DNA of 64,000 nt from Guadua angustifolia (lineage: Eukaryota; Streptophyta; Magnoliopsida; Poales; Poaceae). This document shows, in pieces, positions 1 to 11,800 of this stretch; the stretch's first letter is position 1; every line of letters begins with the position of its first letter. Both the position numbers and the translations under genes were made by a program. Location of the stretch: assembly GCA_036346375.1 (NCBI GenBank), contig CM070512.1, positions 44,004,466 to 44,068,465 on the forward strand, read 5' to 3'. The notes beneath the pieces are model-generated. The model ran no database searches and had not been told where the DNA came from. It saw only the letters and a list, made by a program, of their open reading frames with translations.

Positions 1-48
1 TGGTGGTAGGAGAAGAGTTATTCTAAAAGTGCCTCGAGTTTTAAGGCG

Positions 49-1122
49 ATGCATATCGCCAGAAGAAGGAAAGGAATTACTCGGGAAATCCACTCGAAAT
101 TTGCGACATCACGCGACATCAAGCACACCGTGGGCAAGGCATATCGACAAGGTTTCTTCGCCGATCGCCGATCCGACGCAGAAGACATCGTCCGAACATG
201 TGAAGGATGCCAGTTCTTTGCTCGCCAAGTACACGTACCTGCTCAGAAGCTGCAGACAATACCGATTACTTGGCCGTTCGCAGTCTGGGGGCTTGACATG
301 GTCGGTCCATTGAAGAAAGCTCAAGGAGGTTTCACCCATCTCTTAAATGCGCCATCGATAAATTCACTAAATGGATAGAAGCAAAGCCTGTGGCTACCAT
401 CACGGCAGCCAAAGCCAAGGAATTCTTCCAAGAAATTGTGGTAAGGTTCGGCGTACCAAACAGGATTATAACGGACAATGGAACCCAATTCCGAGGAGAG
501 GAGTTTCAAGACTGGTGTGACAAGCTCGGCATCAAAATTTGCTTCGCCTCCGTGGCTCACCCAAGGAGCAACGGTCAGGTGGAAAGAGCAAACGGCATGG
601 TGCTGCAAGGCCTAAAAGCAAGAATCTTCGATCGCCTCAAGCCATACGCCACCAGATGGGTGAAAGAACTGCCATCAGTACTCTGGGGGCTGAGAACAAC
701 CCCCAGCAGATCCACCGGGCAATCACCCTTCTTTTTGGTCTATGGCTCGGAGGCAGTCTTACCTACTGAATTAACCTTTGGATCTCCTCGGGTTCGGAGC
801 TTCAGGAAGGCGAGTCGAAGAAAGCGAATGGAAGATATTGATAAGTTGGAAGAGGCAAGGGAGGTCGCTGTAGTCCAGTCGGCCAGATACCTTCAGTTCT
901 CACGCAGATCACGAATCAAACGTCCGAAACCGAGCATTTTCCAAGGGCGATTTGGTTCTGATAAAGAACCAGAAGCACGAGCACAAGTTATCGCCAATGT
1001 GGGAAGGCCCCTACATTGTGGATGAGGTAACGCGTCCAGGGGCCTACAGGCTTAAGCGAGAAGATGGCGCTATTATCAGCAATTCATGGAATATAGAGCA
1101 GACTACGCTGCTTTATTCTTGA
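49..1122 (+). pseudogene. Ty3/gypsy integrase (C-terminal part of pol), frameshifted
   Basis: Three adjoining frames read as one integrase. The first (49-378) gives an HHCC-like zinc-finger region ending in CEGCQFFA, then the start of the catalytic core (WGLDMVGPL). The second (390-1025) gives the rest of the core: ITDNGTQF carries the second catalytic Asp, and HPRSNGQVERANG carries the catalytic Glu. The tail in another frame (about 930-1122) reads WEGPYIVDEV and RPGAYRL, the usual C-terminal integrase end. The enzyme would insert element cDNA into chromosomes. The first break lies at 343-351, where TTAAATGCG stands in place of a reading-frame-preserving TTCGTCG. That change recurs elsewhere in the window, so this frameshift may be a consensus error. 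The break near 930 is unexplained. The zinc finger is also shorter than usual. Confidence 0.85.
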
Positions 1123-1162
1123 AAGAAGTCCAAAAAGGTGTCAAACCTAGTTTAATTGACTT

Positions 1163-1349
1163 GCTACTCAATTGTTCCTCAATTAAGCAAGAAGTCGGGG
1201 CTACACCTAATAGTGTTAAGATGCGCAACCATAATGAAGAAAATACTTGTACGAGAGCAAAGACTGTATCCGAAGTTCTCTATTTTATCGACTAGCTACT
1301 CAATTGTTCCTCAATTAAGCGAGAAGTCGGGGCTACACCTAATGGTGTT
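1163..1349 (+). repeat. Two-copy direct repeat, period 132 bp
   Basis: A block of about 55 bp at 1163-1217 recurs at 1295-1349 with few changes; it starts GCTACTCAATTGTTCC and includes AAGTCGGGGCTACACC. It lies just after the integrase end, in the non-coding part of the element. A reverse-complement relative lies at about 26325-26395 inside the non-autonomous element, which links the two elements to one family. Confidence 0.8.
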
Positions 1350-1711
1350 GCACATGTGCAATCCCGCAGCAAGCCGCCCAATTTTATTTGGTGATCACAA
1401 CTAGATCCGAAAGTGCTTCAACCTTCGACTATGAAGCCTTAGAAGGAAGCCTAGTCACCTGAAAAGCACGTTTGAGGAAAAAACTCGCGTCGCTCGGGGG
1501 CTGCGCTAATCGCACAAGGGGCTCAAAAGCACAAAGAAAAATCACTCGGAAAAGTTGGCCAAGAACCAAAAAGAAAGGAAGAGCTGCAGTCAAATCAATA
1601 TTACAAAGAAGACGATCATCGTCCACAACTTCAGCGTCTTTTAATCAGACATATATACAAGCAAAAAGTACTACTACAAAATGAGGCTATCCTTCTGATC
1701 CCTACGCCCAC

Positions 1712-2017
1712 CTACGCCCGGCGCACCCGCCCGACGGCTTCAATGAGGGCGTCCCTGGCTTTAATAAGCCTAGGGATGGCCTCGATCAAAGCATCGACGG
1801 CGGTGGTGTCCCGGGCGACGGCCTCCCGCTCCGCCGCCTCCGCCATTGCAAAATCAAACTCCGCCCAGAGCTCGGCATTCCCATCCTCGGGCTCTACGGG
1901 GGCGTCATCTCCAAAATTGAAGATGAGGTTCGCAAGCCATGGTGCGACCGGCGGTCCTGGCGACTCGGGAGAAAGGGGCAGAGGAGAGAGATCCTCAGAA
2001 GAAGAAGAAGAATCCAT
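1712..2017 (-). CDS. Small antisense ORF of the gypsy element (101 aa, unknown function)
   Basis: An intact 101-codon frame runs opposite to pol. The product starts MDSSSSSEDLSPLPLSPESP, a Ser/Pro-rich acidic N-terminus. A middle part follows with APWLANLIFNFGDD, and the C-terminal half is Ala/Glu-rich and probably helical (residues about 48-101), ending VGRVRRA. No known domain is recognised. A TATA-like box on the same strand (2210-2217) lies about 190 bp upstream of the ATG, which supports a real transcription unit separate from the larger antisense gene. It could be a lineage-specific accessory gene of the element or a chance frame; the nearby TATA box and biased composition favour a gene. 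Confidence 0.5.
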   Translation of the reverse strand: MDSSSSSEDLSPLPLSPESPGPPVAPWLANLIFNFGDDAPVEPEDGNAELWAEFDFAMAEAAEREAVARDTTAVDALIEAIPRLIKARDALIEAVGRVRRA

Positions 2018-2209
2018 GAAGAAAAAGAGAAGAACCTGCGTAAGAAAGATGATCCAGCGTTAAGATATAATTTGACAGGCACAAGAAGGAGAAAAAATCA
2101 AGAAGACGAGCAGGCGAGCACTTCAAAGAAACCCTGGCGGAAGGAAGAAGAATAGACCAGATGAAGATGATAGTGCACTGCAAAAATGCAAGACCCGAGG
2201 CCAAACTCG

Positions 2210-2217
2210 CTTTTATA
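2210..2217 (-). promoter_or_regulatory. Candidate TATA box for the small antisense ORF
   Basis: The minus strand reads TTGTATAAAAGCGAG here, a good TATAAAAG box. It lies upstream of the ATG at 2017 and downstream of the stop codon of the larger antisense gene (2530), so it would serve the small ORF. Confidence 0.5.
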
Positions 2218-2529
2218 CAAGGCAACGCCTGTCCCTGGAGAGAGACTCAACCTCGCTCGAATCGACGCCTGTCACTAAGGCGGGAAGACGGTTCACCTTC
2301 TGGACGGGCTGTCGCGCGTATCTCGAAGAAGGTCAGGTGTCGAATTGCAACAAAAGCACATGGACGGCCCAAGATGGCGAGCTGCTCAATAGGCCCAAGC
2401 TCAAACAGACGCACTAAGACAAGGATTAAACAATTCATAAAGAGAATTCGGGTCCGGGAATATTTCTTCTAGTACTGGAACAAAAGCTTCAGAACCCGAT
2501 TACGGGGCAGGTTCAGTACACACGGAGGA

Positions 2530-4949
2530 TCACAGTGGACCCAGGTCTAGATTTTTCACCAAAACAGCAGCAGTATTCTTGACTTCATCCATGAGGGCAA
2601 GTGCCTGCTCATCATCAACAGTTCGGGCAAAACCCTCTTGGACAGCCTTTAGCTCCACCCGAGGATAAAGAGACTTGGTAATCGCCAGCACTTGGCTGGC
2701 ACTCGCAATTGCAACATCCTCCAAGTGCGCGGAAAACTTCGTAGAAGCTTCCTCTAACCTCTGAATTGTAATACTAGTGTCATGGGGGACATTGCTGGTA
2801 CCAGCTTCATCAGGACTCAAGACCCGCAACACCTTCTCCGCGCTCGCTTGGAGGTGATCGGTCCTTGCCTCGGCGCTCCGAATCTTTTCGTCAAGTACCC
2901 GGTACTGAGCCTGCGAGTTGACTCGGTGCACTGCAATAAACCAGTCGGATAAATTCAAAGACTAGCAGGATATAATGACAACGAAGAAAAGAAGACAAGT
3001 ACGGCGCAAACAACTCACCTTGCCGAGACGCGTGCACTCGCGAGCAGCTTCAAAAAATGAGGTCCAGTGCTGTCTCTCGATCTCGCCATCCAAAAGGACC
3101 AAGTCACCTTCGTCATCAGTGAACGCGGCCCGCATCGGAGATCTCGGGCGAGGAGGCGGAGGAATTTCGACGCGTGGGGGTGACCGGCAAGAAGAGATGG
3201 AAGGAGCTTCCGGCGGCAGAAAAGCAGCGGCATCGATAGAAGGCAGAGTATGGGCAGTCGGCTCAAGAAGAGAAGGCGACAGGGTATCACTTGGCTCCAG
3301 GAGGCACTCGGTCTCAGGGGCTGCTGAAGGCATAACATCAGTCTCAGGGGCTGCTGGAGGTATAACATCAGTCGGCATCTCAGCCCCTGCCGCGTCAACC
3401 GGGCTTCCATCAGCAACCACAGAAGGCCTCAAAACCGGTTCCTCATGAAGAATTTCTTCAACAGGATCCCTGCAAAAATAGCGATCAAGACATGATCCAG
3501 AGGGGAGCAAGAAAGGGGAGACGAGGGAATCCAACCTGTTGGACCTTGTTATCCTGCACTTCAAACCCCTCCGGGTAGGAGGACTATCATCAGGAACACC
3601 AGTCGGGCGTGCGAGCGAAGGCATGCTCTCGGTGGCAGTACGGGCCCGAGGCTCGGAAACTTCAGGTTTCGAGGATTGACTTGAAGAGGAAGAAGTCGGG
3701 GGAGGAGGCCGCGTAGCTGCGGTGTCACGAATCTGCGGGCCACCAGTCGGACGTACATGGCTCGCCGACTGCTTCCTCTTAGCTTCCCGAATAATTGGTT
3801 TTTTCCCTTTCCCGACGGGATCACCATCAGGAGCACTTACTTTACTCCGCTTTGCGGCTGGGGCTGTGGAGGACGTACGGCCAGGAAAGGTCCGCTTATC
3901 ACTCTTATGAACAGGGAATTCAGGAAGCGGCGCGTCGGAGAAAAAGGCTTCTCGTTCCTGCAAAGTTCAAAAAAAAGAAGAAAAGAATACGCATTCAGAT
4001 CAAAGTCCTGGTAAAAACCAAAAAACAGGATCAACATGGAAATACCATATAAACCTCTTACCGAAGGAGCAGGATGAAGTTTTGTAAAAGGCCTTGGGTT
4101 TCGAGGAACGACGATCTTCTCGTTTGGGGTGAAGAAATCGGTACCACGATCAAGAACGCCGGAAGAAATTTCATCGAAACCTCCGCGTCGGGTCATTGCG
4201 CCTTCATATTCATGCCTGGATGAACTCGGTCCTTGAGGGGCCGGATTCAAGCAGTCGTGGTTGGCAACAACAACCATACCAAGAAGCCCATCCCCCTTTA
4301 ATTCGGCAATCAGTCCCAGGAGATCAGCCACTTGGTTCATTCCGTTGTCTTTGGGAAGCGATGTCCAGTCAGGAGAAGGCTTGGGTGGTGTCCCAGTAAA
4401 AGCAGGCAATGGGGGGTCAGGATTGGCGCAGTAAAACCATTCTTGGTGCCAACCCTTATTGGAGGTTTTAAAGGGAATATGAAGATAAGATTTTTTCATG
4501 CCCTCCCTCAGCTGAAACCCGGCGCCGCCAACCGTCTTGGGAGAATTCTTGCTGGGGAAAGGCTTGAGGAGGAAAAGATGGCGGAAAAGATTAAAATGAG
4601 GCCGAACGCCAAGATAAGCCTCACAAAGGTTAACAAAGGCAGCAATTTGAAGAATGGAGTTAGGGTTAAGATGAGTTAGCTCGATTCCATAGAACTCGAG
4701 AATTCCGCGAAGAAAGGGGGATGCCGGAAGGCCAAGTCCGCGCTTAAAAAAGGATTCAAAGACGACCGCCTCTTCAGGACGAGGAGTAGGGCAGAATTCA
4801 CCTGCGGCGGGGCGAGCGGCAAGCATCACCAAGGGCGGAAAAACACCAATGCTAACCAAATCCTCCAGCCGTTCCTCCGTCGTCACCGAAGTAGCCCAAT
4901 CTTTGGTCGAGGCGGAGGGAGGAGCGGTTGTGGGAGAAGGAGGCGACAT
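2530..4949 (-). CDS. Spliced antisense gene of the gypsy element ("putative gypsy-type transposon" domain protein)
   Basis: Four exons can be proposed from splice signals and matching phases: 4062-4949, 3536-3957, 3019-3469 and 2530-2961, giving about 730 codons. Donors read GTAAGAG, GTTGGA and GTGAGTT; acceptors read TTTGCAG, TTTGCAG and TGCTAG. The start at 4949 (MSPPSPTTAPPSAS) was chosen because the conserved block follows closely; an in-frame upstream Met exists at 5051. Exon 1 (residues about 20-230) resembles the plant 'putative gypsy type transposon' domain (Pfam PF04195): VTTEERLEDLVSIGVFPP, then LRGILEFYGIELTHLNPNS and RPHFNLFRHLF. Exons 2-3 are low-complexity, Pro/Ser-rich with basic patches (KRSKV, KRKQ) that could be nuclear signals. 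Exon 4 is heptad-like and probably coiled-coil. The whole frame is open, unlike pol. Its biochemical role is unknown. Confidence 0.75.
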
Positions 4950-5051
4950 TTCTCTTTTTCCTCGTGATCGTGCGAAAACTAGGGTAACGAGAAAAGTTAT
5001 TCCTAGCAGCAGAGGTCGCGCAGGAGAAGAAGATGGGGAACAAAGGGGCAA

Positions 5052-5577
5052 GTAGCAGCGTACAAAGCCACTCTATTTGCTCAGATTGATAAGGAAGCGG
5101 CGCCGATTCTCGCCCGAAGCGAAATCGCACTACCCTTCCCAAAACCTTGAAACCGCCTAGGGAGCATTTTAGGAGGGTCAGGTACGCACGACGATATAAT
5201 TGCTAATGGCCCAAAAAGAATCAAGTTAACAAGTGGTATGCCCCAAGATGGGCCCAAAAGCCGAAACCGTAATGCACGGAGTAAATGGGTACCACTCCGT
5301 AAACAACGCCCTCTTACGGTATGCCTCATGCCAGGCCAAAAGCTGATAGCGTTCAAAGAACAAAATCAGGTGCCATAAAGATGATTGTTTAAAAGCTAAA
5401 AACTTGGAACATACAAGGAATTAGTCGGCCTGGTAATCCGGGACAAAGACAGCTCAAGATAAAGAAAATTTGGCGAGTTCTTCGTGACCTCTTTTACCCA
5501 ACGACAAGCACTCGGCTAAAAAGCACTCGGGAAGACTCAAAGAATGACATTCGATCATGAAGCACTCGGGCTACTCT
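5052..5577 (+). other. Non-coding 3' region of the gypsy element with polypurine tract
   Basis: No convincing ORF is present. The stretch would hold the promoter of the antisense gene at 4949 (a weak TATATAA-like run lies near 5193-5199). On the plus strand it ends in a purine-rich tract (GCACTCGGGCTACTCT) directly before the 3' LTR, which fits the plus-strand priming site of this family. Confidence 0.55.
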
Positions 5578-6041
5578 TGTGGGATATGTATGTCCCGGCC
5601 CACCAAGCATCCATCAAGGCCCAACCAAAGTAACTTGGATCATATTGATGGGATAAAACCAAGGTCACTTGGGCCGAGCAAAACATGAAGAACCGTGATA
5701 GGCATTAGCCGAGGAAGCCGAATCAGATTGGGCAAAGGATGATTGTAATCCAAACCGATATGAGTTCAGGATAGAAACTCCTATTTCGTATCCGAGTAGA
5801 ATTCAATATTGTAACCGCCCTTCCCTACTATATAAAGGGAGGGGGACGGGGCACCTCAAACACAAGGCAGAACATCTCATCAGCTATTAGCTAGCCACAT
5901 ATAATTCCAGAGCACAGGACTAGGGTATTATCTCCGCCGTGAGAGCCCGAACCTGTATACATCGGGTGTTCTTGTGCTACCATCGAGTTTGGGTCCAGCG
6001 CGTAGCCCCCTTTTCATTATTGTCGGTAACAAACGTCGACA
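5578..6041 (+). repeat. 3' LTR of the gypsy element (464 bp)
   Basis: The unit starts TGTGGGATATG and ends AAACGTCGACA (TG...CA). A TATA box (TATATAAA, 5829-5836) separates U3 from R. The terminal 150 bp, including GTGCTACCATCGAG and TTATTGTCGGTAACAAACGTC, match in reverse complement the LTRs at 25306-25781 and 28508-28974. That match fixes the end at 6041. Confidence 0.8.
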
Positions 6042-8367
6042 CGGCGAGACTGCAGAGGAAGAAGGGATGGGAGGCAATAGTGGCAAGATTGCAAAGGGAG
6101 ATGGTGGTGGTGGCCCGCAGGCTCGGTGGACGCAAGGGGGGAGGTGGCAGCTAGTAGCAGTCATCAGTCGGCTGTGTGGAGGACAGTAGCTGCTGGGTCC
6201 AGGGATTTTATGAGAGTCAGCTGTAGGAGAGATGACTGGGTGGAATGAGTGAGAGTGAGATAAATTTTAGGATTAGAAGAGATTGTTTGGATTGAGTTTG
6301 GCTTTGTGTTTTTGGCCTGAAAGTGTTGCGAAGTATCAGAGAAGGATCGGAATTTTTTTATTAATTTTAATTGCTGAATTTCACCAAAGGATCGTGGATG
6401 ATCGCCATATCGGATAAGCATCCGGTACCTGTATGACAATTTTATAAAAGATCGGTGATTCATAACGAAGGACCGATGTTATGTTTAGTTCAAACTAGCC
6501 ATCTAAGTATGTGGCCCTGTCGGTGCCGTCGTTTTGTTCTTTTGTTTTCACTACATGATAGGATGCACACATATTTACACCTACACCCACACACACACAC
6601 GTGGGTGGGTCTCTAACACATATAATCTATTTTTCACGAAAAGGGTGTTTCAATTTCACGCAATCACGGATCTTTCGTGAGAGGATCTCAGATAAATGCA
6701 AAAAAAAGACGTGATTGCGTTCATATCCTTTCAACCATTTCACACGTTTTCTCGATGATTTAAAAAAACACCGAAAAAAAACAAAATTATTTCTGCAAAA
6801 AAAAATAATAACGCACACGATGTATCACGTCACGAAAACTATCCTAATGTAGAGAGGAGGCCTAAGTCTTACATAGCGCTGACACACGTTTCATCCAACC
6901 ACCTGTTCAAACGCCGTGGGCCGCTTTGCTCACAGCGTCGCTAGCCAAGCGAGCTACGCTGGCCCCTCACAGTCGTTTTGGTTGATAACTTGACATAGCA
7001 TGAGAAAGAGCAGCCATCCGATGGTGTTGGACGGTGGATCTTATTAGCTACTGCAAGCCGTGACTGTACTCACATTAAGTCAGAGGATCCGCATGCGCTA
7101 AGCAGGTATGCTAACCCTACGCTCGTTCACGAGGTTAATTTACCTGTCTTACTGGATAGAAAATGGTATAAATTTTCTTTAAGAAAAATCCTATTAATTA
7201 AGTAGGCTTAACAAGAACAATACTAGCACAGTTCAGATAAGACACGAAGCTCTGGAATTATGCATAGGACCAACACGAGTTGGAGAGCTGGAGGGCGGCT
7301 AGACTAGAACCAAAACCTTTGCCCGTTGAAGCATCAGCCTGTCAATCAGCAGCTCTCCTGCATGCTCTCGAAAGAGAAACACAGGAACAATGTCCACCGT
7401 GCTCCTGTTCTCTGGCCTAGCTCGTCCGGCACTGCCACCATGTAAACCTCGGCAGCTCTGTTCAGTGACTGCTCCCGTCATGGCCGGATCTAGGGGGTGC
7501 CGGCCTCTAAAAATTTATAAAACGTTAGAAGATCATCTCTTTAACAGGGTAAATTTGTTGAATAAGTTGATTAAATTTTAATGGTTTGGAATATAAGATG
7601 TTAGAACTATTTATATGGTACTTTTAGTAACTTTCAAATATACGATGGATTTACGATGTTACGAAACTATTGCACAAAACTATTAAATTTTACGTACGAT
7701 GTACACCACTACCGAAAATTTTTCAGTTCCACCGCTTACTCAAGTCCGTGTACTCCTGTACAGAGCACTACTCCATAGCATGTTTCTGATCTGGCATACA
7801 GTTTAGAAATGATGCCGTAGTAAATCGAGTAGAAGGTTCAATTCAAGTACATGGGGTTCTTAATGAGATAGATATACATGTATGTAGCTAATTAATATGA
7901 ATGGTTGAAGAAGTGATCAAGCGACGGGTGAAGTGATGGGCAGGGATGTGCACCTGCACCTGGCAGTACGATATTTGCCAGTATAGATCGTCTTCGAATA
8001 AAGTGGAGAAGGAACGAGGAGAGAAACATGGAATTCTGGCACTTCGTTATAAATACACGTCGTTTTAGATTGAAATAATTAATTGACTAATTACGGTGCT
8101 TAGTTCATGAACCTGCTAATGTGTGGGTGTTTGGTAGAAAAACTTACCGCGCTAATGTGACACAAAAGTTGCCGCACCTTTTACGATTAGGAGGTTTTTT
8201 TTAAAATGTATTATTTAAAAAAGCTAGATTTCCATATATATATATATATATATATATAAGGGCTGGAAAAAGGAAGGCTTCAAATACTGGTTGCTTCTTG
8301 GTTTGAGATTCTTTAGAGCGCTCACGTGGATTAAGCGACAGCGTAACCTCTTCCGACACGAAGAGAT
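6042..8367. other. Intergenic stretch without a supported gene
   Basis: Only short frames occur here and none has a recognisable product. A (CA)n run with a nearby GTGGGTGGG lies at about 6588-6612, and AT-rich sequence with scattered stop codons fills most of the rest. The part at 7480-7735 has a repeat-like look (a GC-rich edge GGCCGGATCTAGGGGGTGCC followed by AT-rich sequence), but no terminal repeats were found. Confidence 0.5.
8234..8258. repeat. (TA)n microsatellite
   Basis: An uninterrupted alternating AT run of about 25 bp. Confidence 0.95.
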
Positions 8368-8643
8368 TGTTGAAGTATAGGTGAATTGCTCATCTTTTCT
8401 TATCAGCTTAAGTTTTTAGATGAACTGGCTGGTGCATGCAACTCAATATGATATCAGAGCCAAGAGGTCTCAAGTTCAAGACCCGGTTAGCACAATTAAA
8501 AAAAATAATTGTAGCTCACTTCTATTCCACATCTTAGGTCTGAGGGAGTCTATACGTGAGGAAAATGTTGAAGTATAAGTGAATTGCCTACTTTTTCCTA
8601 TCAACTTAAGCTTTTGGGTGAACTAACTGGTGCATGCAACACA
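8368..8643 (+). mobile_element. SMART-like miniature LTR retrotransposon (TRIM), 276 bp
   Basis: Two 78-bp direct repeats (8368-8445 and 8566-8643) start TGTTGAAGTATA, end GCATGCAAC(T/A)CA and share most positions. Three bases after the first repeat comes TGATATCAGAGCC, which matches the initiator-Met-tRNA primer-binding consensus TGGTATCAGAGC. Before the second repeat is a purine-rich stretch (CTGAGGGAGTC ... GTGAGGAAAA). Only about 120 bp lie between the repeats and nothing is coded, so it must move in trans. Size, LTR start and primer site fit the SMART family described in grasses, which is reported to favour genic sites; here it lies about 230 bp past the lipid-transfer gene. No target-site duplication is visible (GAGAT versus ATACT). 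Confidence 0.75.
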
Positions 8644-8869
8644 ATACTGACAACATGTATTAGCCAACTCTTTTCATTCCATTTTCCTTTCTTTTCATAT
8701 GGAAACTAAGACAGCACGCACGCACGCACCCATTGACCATCAGATTAAGATCGCACAACTCACTCTGAGACGAAAGTCGGCAGCACTACTTAGTCGATGT
8801 ACGCACTAATGATCGGCACTACAAACCACGTCACTGTCTCGCGTTTCTGTCCCTTCCTTTCCGTTTTAT

Positions 8870-11800
8870 TTAGCCCGCAACAAGTAAGAGATGCACGGCG
8901 AGTGGGACGGCCGCGGAGAAGAAGAAGAAGAGCACCACCGCGCCTGCGCCGCCACCAACTCCGTCCACTTCCAACCACCTCGTCCTCGCGTGCCCGGCCG
9001 CGCTCTTGTGTGAGCCCGTGTTCGCCGCAGTCGAGCCACCTGGAGACCACATTAACCAAATTAGCTCCAAAGTCCAAAGAGAACTGAAGCAAAACGCCAA
9101 ACAATCATCGCAAAGGACCACTCCCGTAATCCGAAAAAGACTGCGTAAAATTGTTTAGGAGTTTTGCAGGAATATCACGAATTAAATAGTATGATTCTCT
9201 CTAGAATTTCACAAATTAAACGGTTGAACTCTCGCAAGAATTGGAGAAATCTCATATTCGCTTAGTGCTGCACGCACTTGTGCCGATCAACAGAGTAATT
9301 TCTGTTCATTTTTGTGACACTGATATCCCTCTATTTTCTTGGAAGCATCCTGGCTGATGTTTGATATGGTACTCCTACTTCAGTTCACTGTTGGATTGTT
9401 GTATCGTAGTAGCACATTCATTGCTCACGTCACCTCAGGCTTAAACGCCGGCAGATGAGCCACTAGTGCAGCAGTTCCTTTTGGCTTTCATCAAATTATT
9501 AATTGTGCTTGGCAATTCTTAATCCGAAAAGCCTTTGGAACCAGCATGCAAATGCATGCCATTTGCTCTGATTTTAAATCTGATCGGTTTGCAACGACCA
9601 CTTCGGAGTTTAAATCTCAACTGATTGATTGGATGCACGTTTCTGCAGCGGGCGGCTTTTCATTGATTTTTCTACAGTATGCACATTTCTCCGTTTCTTT
9701 TGAAATACTTCTCCAATTGATCCACAAATTATGATTAAGTACCACTATCACGATGGGGTTCTTGGATAGACCAAAAAAATCATTAAAAGTGCAGTTCAAG
9801 AGTGATTTTTTTTTGGTTGGATCCAATTCTGTACATTTTGTGGAATTATTATAGATGAAAAAATAATTGATTAATGGATTAAACAAGAAGGAACAAGATA
9901 GCGAGGATTGGAAAACTCACCAGTTCCTTGGGCTGCCTGCTGCTTGGCATACTGCTCGAAGATCTGCGCATCCTTGGAGTTGGGCGGCAGATTCAGTAGC
10001 CCTGCAGGTTGCCATCCACAAAGCAGCAAAACACATTAAGCTATTCTGGCAATCAAACAAGGTACACTATTAAATTTGAAGTCTATGGATTCATTTGGTT
10101 TTCTCACAGTATTTTCCTAGAATTATAAATTATACCACTTTTATTTCTGAATAGATGTCATTTTAGGTCGTTGTACTTGCATCAAGCATATCTATAAAAG
10201 ACTATATTATCCATTTTTATTATATCTTTGATGGTGTGTCTTACTCTAGTTATTTATAGTAGTAAATGATATTGAAAATAGCTAAAGAGGTAATATATAG
10301 CTCGGAAAAAACGGTAAAAAGTCACATGAAAATCGTAGAATGATACAAATCTATAAATAAAATTTAAAAGCTAGAATAATATGTATTCAGAAACAGGAGA
10401 ATATTAAGAACAACTTGCATCTCTACTTACTACGTGCATGCGTTTCTTCCACCATTACACGCAGAAGTAACTGTAAGCCAGTGCGTTGCCAGAGCCTCAC
10501 GGCACTATTAGGCGAGCACTTGTCGATTTGTTCAGCTTTCTCCCTCCTAATTATGTAGAGTCAAGCTAAAGTCCAACATGGTCTCTTTCAGAATGTTCCG
10601 GTAGCCTAATAAGTGGCGAAATAATAGAACCCTAGCTTACAGGTACACGACCCACACTGTTAGATTCAAATTCTGATATCTACCTATTATCTATGAGCTA
10701 GTATGTTTTAGAAGGAATTTTGTAAAACTATAGATTTATTTTCCAACCTCATCTATCTAGATATGTGCCAAGGAAGCACACTCTCATGTAGCCATACATA
10801 TAGGATATGCGTACGTTTTCTTTATAATAATAAGAAAAGGCCAAAAACTACGTTTTCTTTATAATAATAAGAAAAGGCCGCCGTGCAGAAGGAAAAGGCC
10901 GCTAATTTGGCGGTAACCTAGGCTAGTTGGAAACGTTTAAAATGTTTAGTCAATATGCGAAAGCAAATGGGACAGCTCAGTGAACTCAGAGATATTTTCC
11001 TCCGTCTTCTCAGCGTTGCTCAGGGTGGTGCTGCTTTAATTTTGTTGTGACGTTTGAAAGGCACAAATGTAACACGGCGAGTCGACTACTCTACTCAAAA
11101 TTGTCGCATTGGAACATTGGGATTTTATATCGTTGCTATCAGATTTATTAGTTTTCTGTAAAATTCCTAGCAAATCTGAACAGACCCCGGATAGTTAGTT
11201 ACCCTGGACCTGGATAATGGAGTCGAAGGGCCGCGCATAATTTGACAAAAAAAGAGAGGAAAATTACAAGTCCATTCGTGTTCGGTGTTAAGTATATATA
11301 TAAATAAGGCTCAATTCGAATACGGCAAAATTTTCTGAGCCATACGAAAATTGAATAAAATTCGTGCGTTCCAAAAGTGTTCTAAATGGTTGAGACGATG
11401 GGGAAACGCGATCGTGAGAGGCAGAGAGCAATAGTAGCAGAAGAGTTTGTGTCGTAGTTACCGGATTCGTCGTAAACCTCGACGAATCGCGAACTCAAAC
11501 TCGTCTAGGATATGAGTTCATATTTACAGTAAGAGTTAAAAGAAAAAATGATGAATCATAAATCCGAATTCCGTACTACCAGCGCTTGAGATGACTATTG
11601 TGTTTTTGTACTTACTTGGGCAGTCGGAGATGTTGGCGGGCGTGCTGCAGATGACGGGGATGTCGAGCGCCTTGGTGACGTTGATCTTGAACCCGAGGCT
11701 GGGATCGTCGCTGTCCTTGATGAGCACGCACAGGCACTTGCGGCTCGTCTGCAGCACCGTCTTCAGCCCCGCGCAGCAGTCCGGCGTCGGCACTGCCGCC

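Larger units (their letters stand above)
1..6041 (+). mobile_element. Ty3/gypsy (Tat-lineage-like) LTR retrotransposon, 3' part
   Basis: The window opens inside the pol gene. In order come the integrase zinc-finger and core region (about 49-1122, +), a non-coding stretch with a short direct repeat, two genes on the opposite strand (1712-2017 and 2530-4949), a purine-rich tract, and an LTR (5578-6041). Long regions between pol and the 3' LTR with antisense genes are known from grass Tat-type elements such as Grande and RIRE2; assigning the lineage from this layout is inference. The 5' LTR, gag and most of pol lie outside the window, so completeness cannot be judged. The LTR and the block at 1163-1349 are also found, reversed, in the non-autonomous element at 25306-28974. 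Confidence 0.85.

Noticed and set aside
7480..7735. Possible transposon fragment with a GC-rich edge
   Set aside because: No terminal repeats or target duplication and no internal similarity to other parts of the window.
10120..10400. Possible MITE in intron 1 of the lipid-transfer gene
   Set aside because: Edge similarity (TTTCTGAATA) is short and imperfect, with no target duplication.
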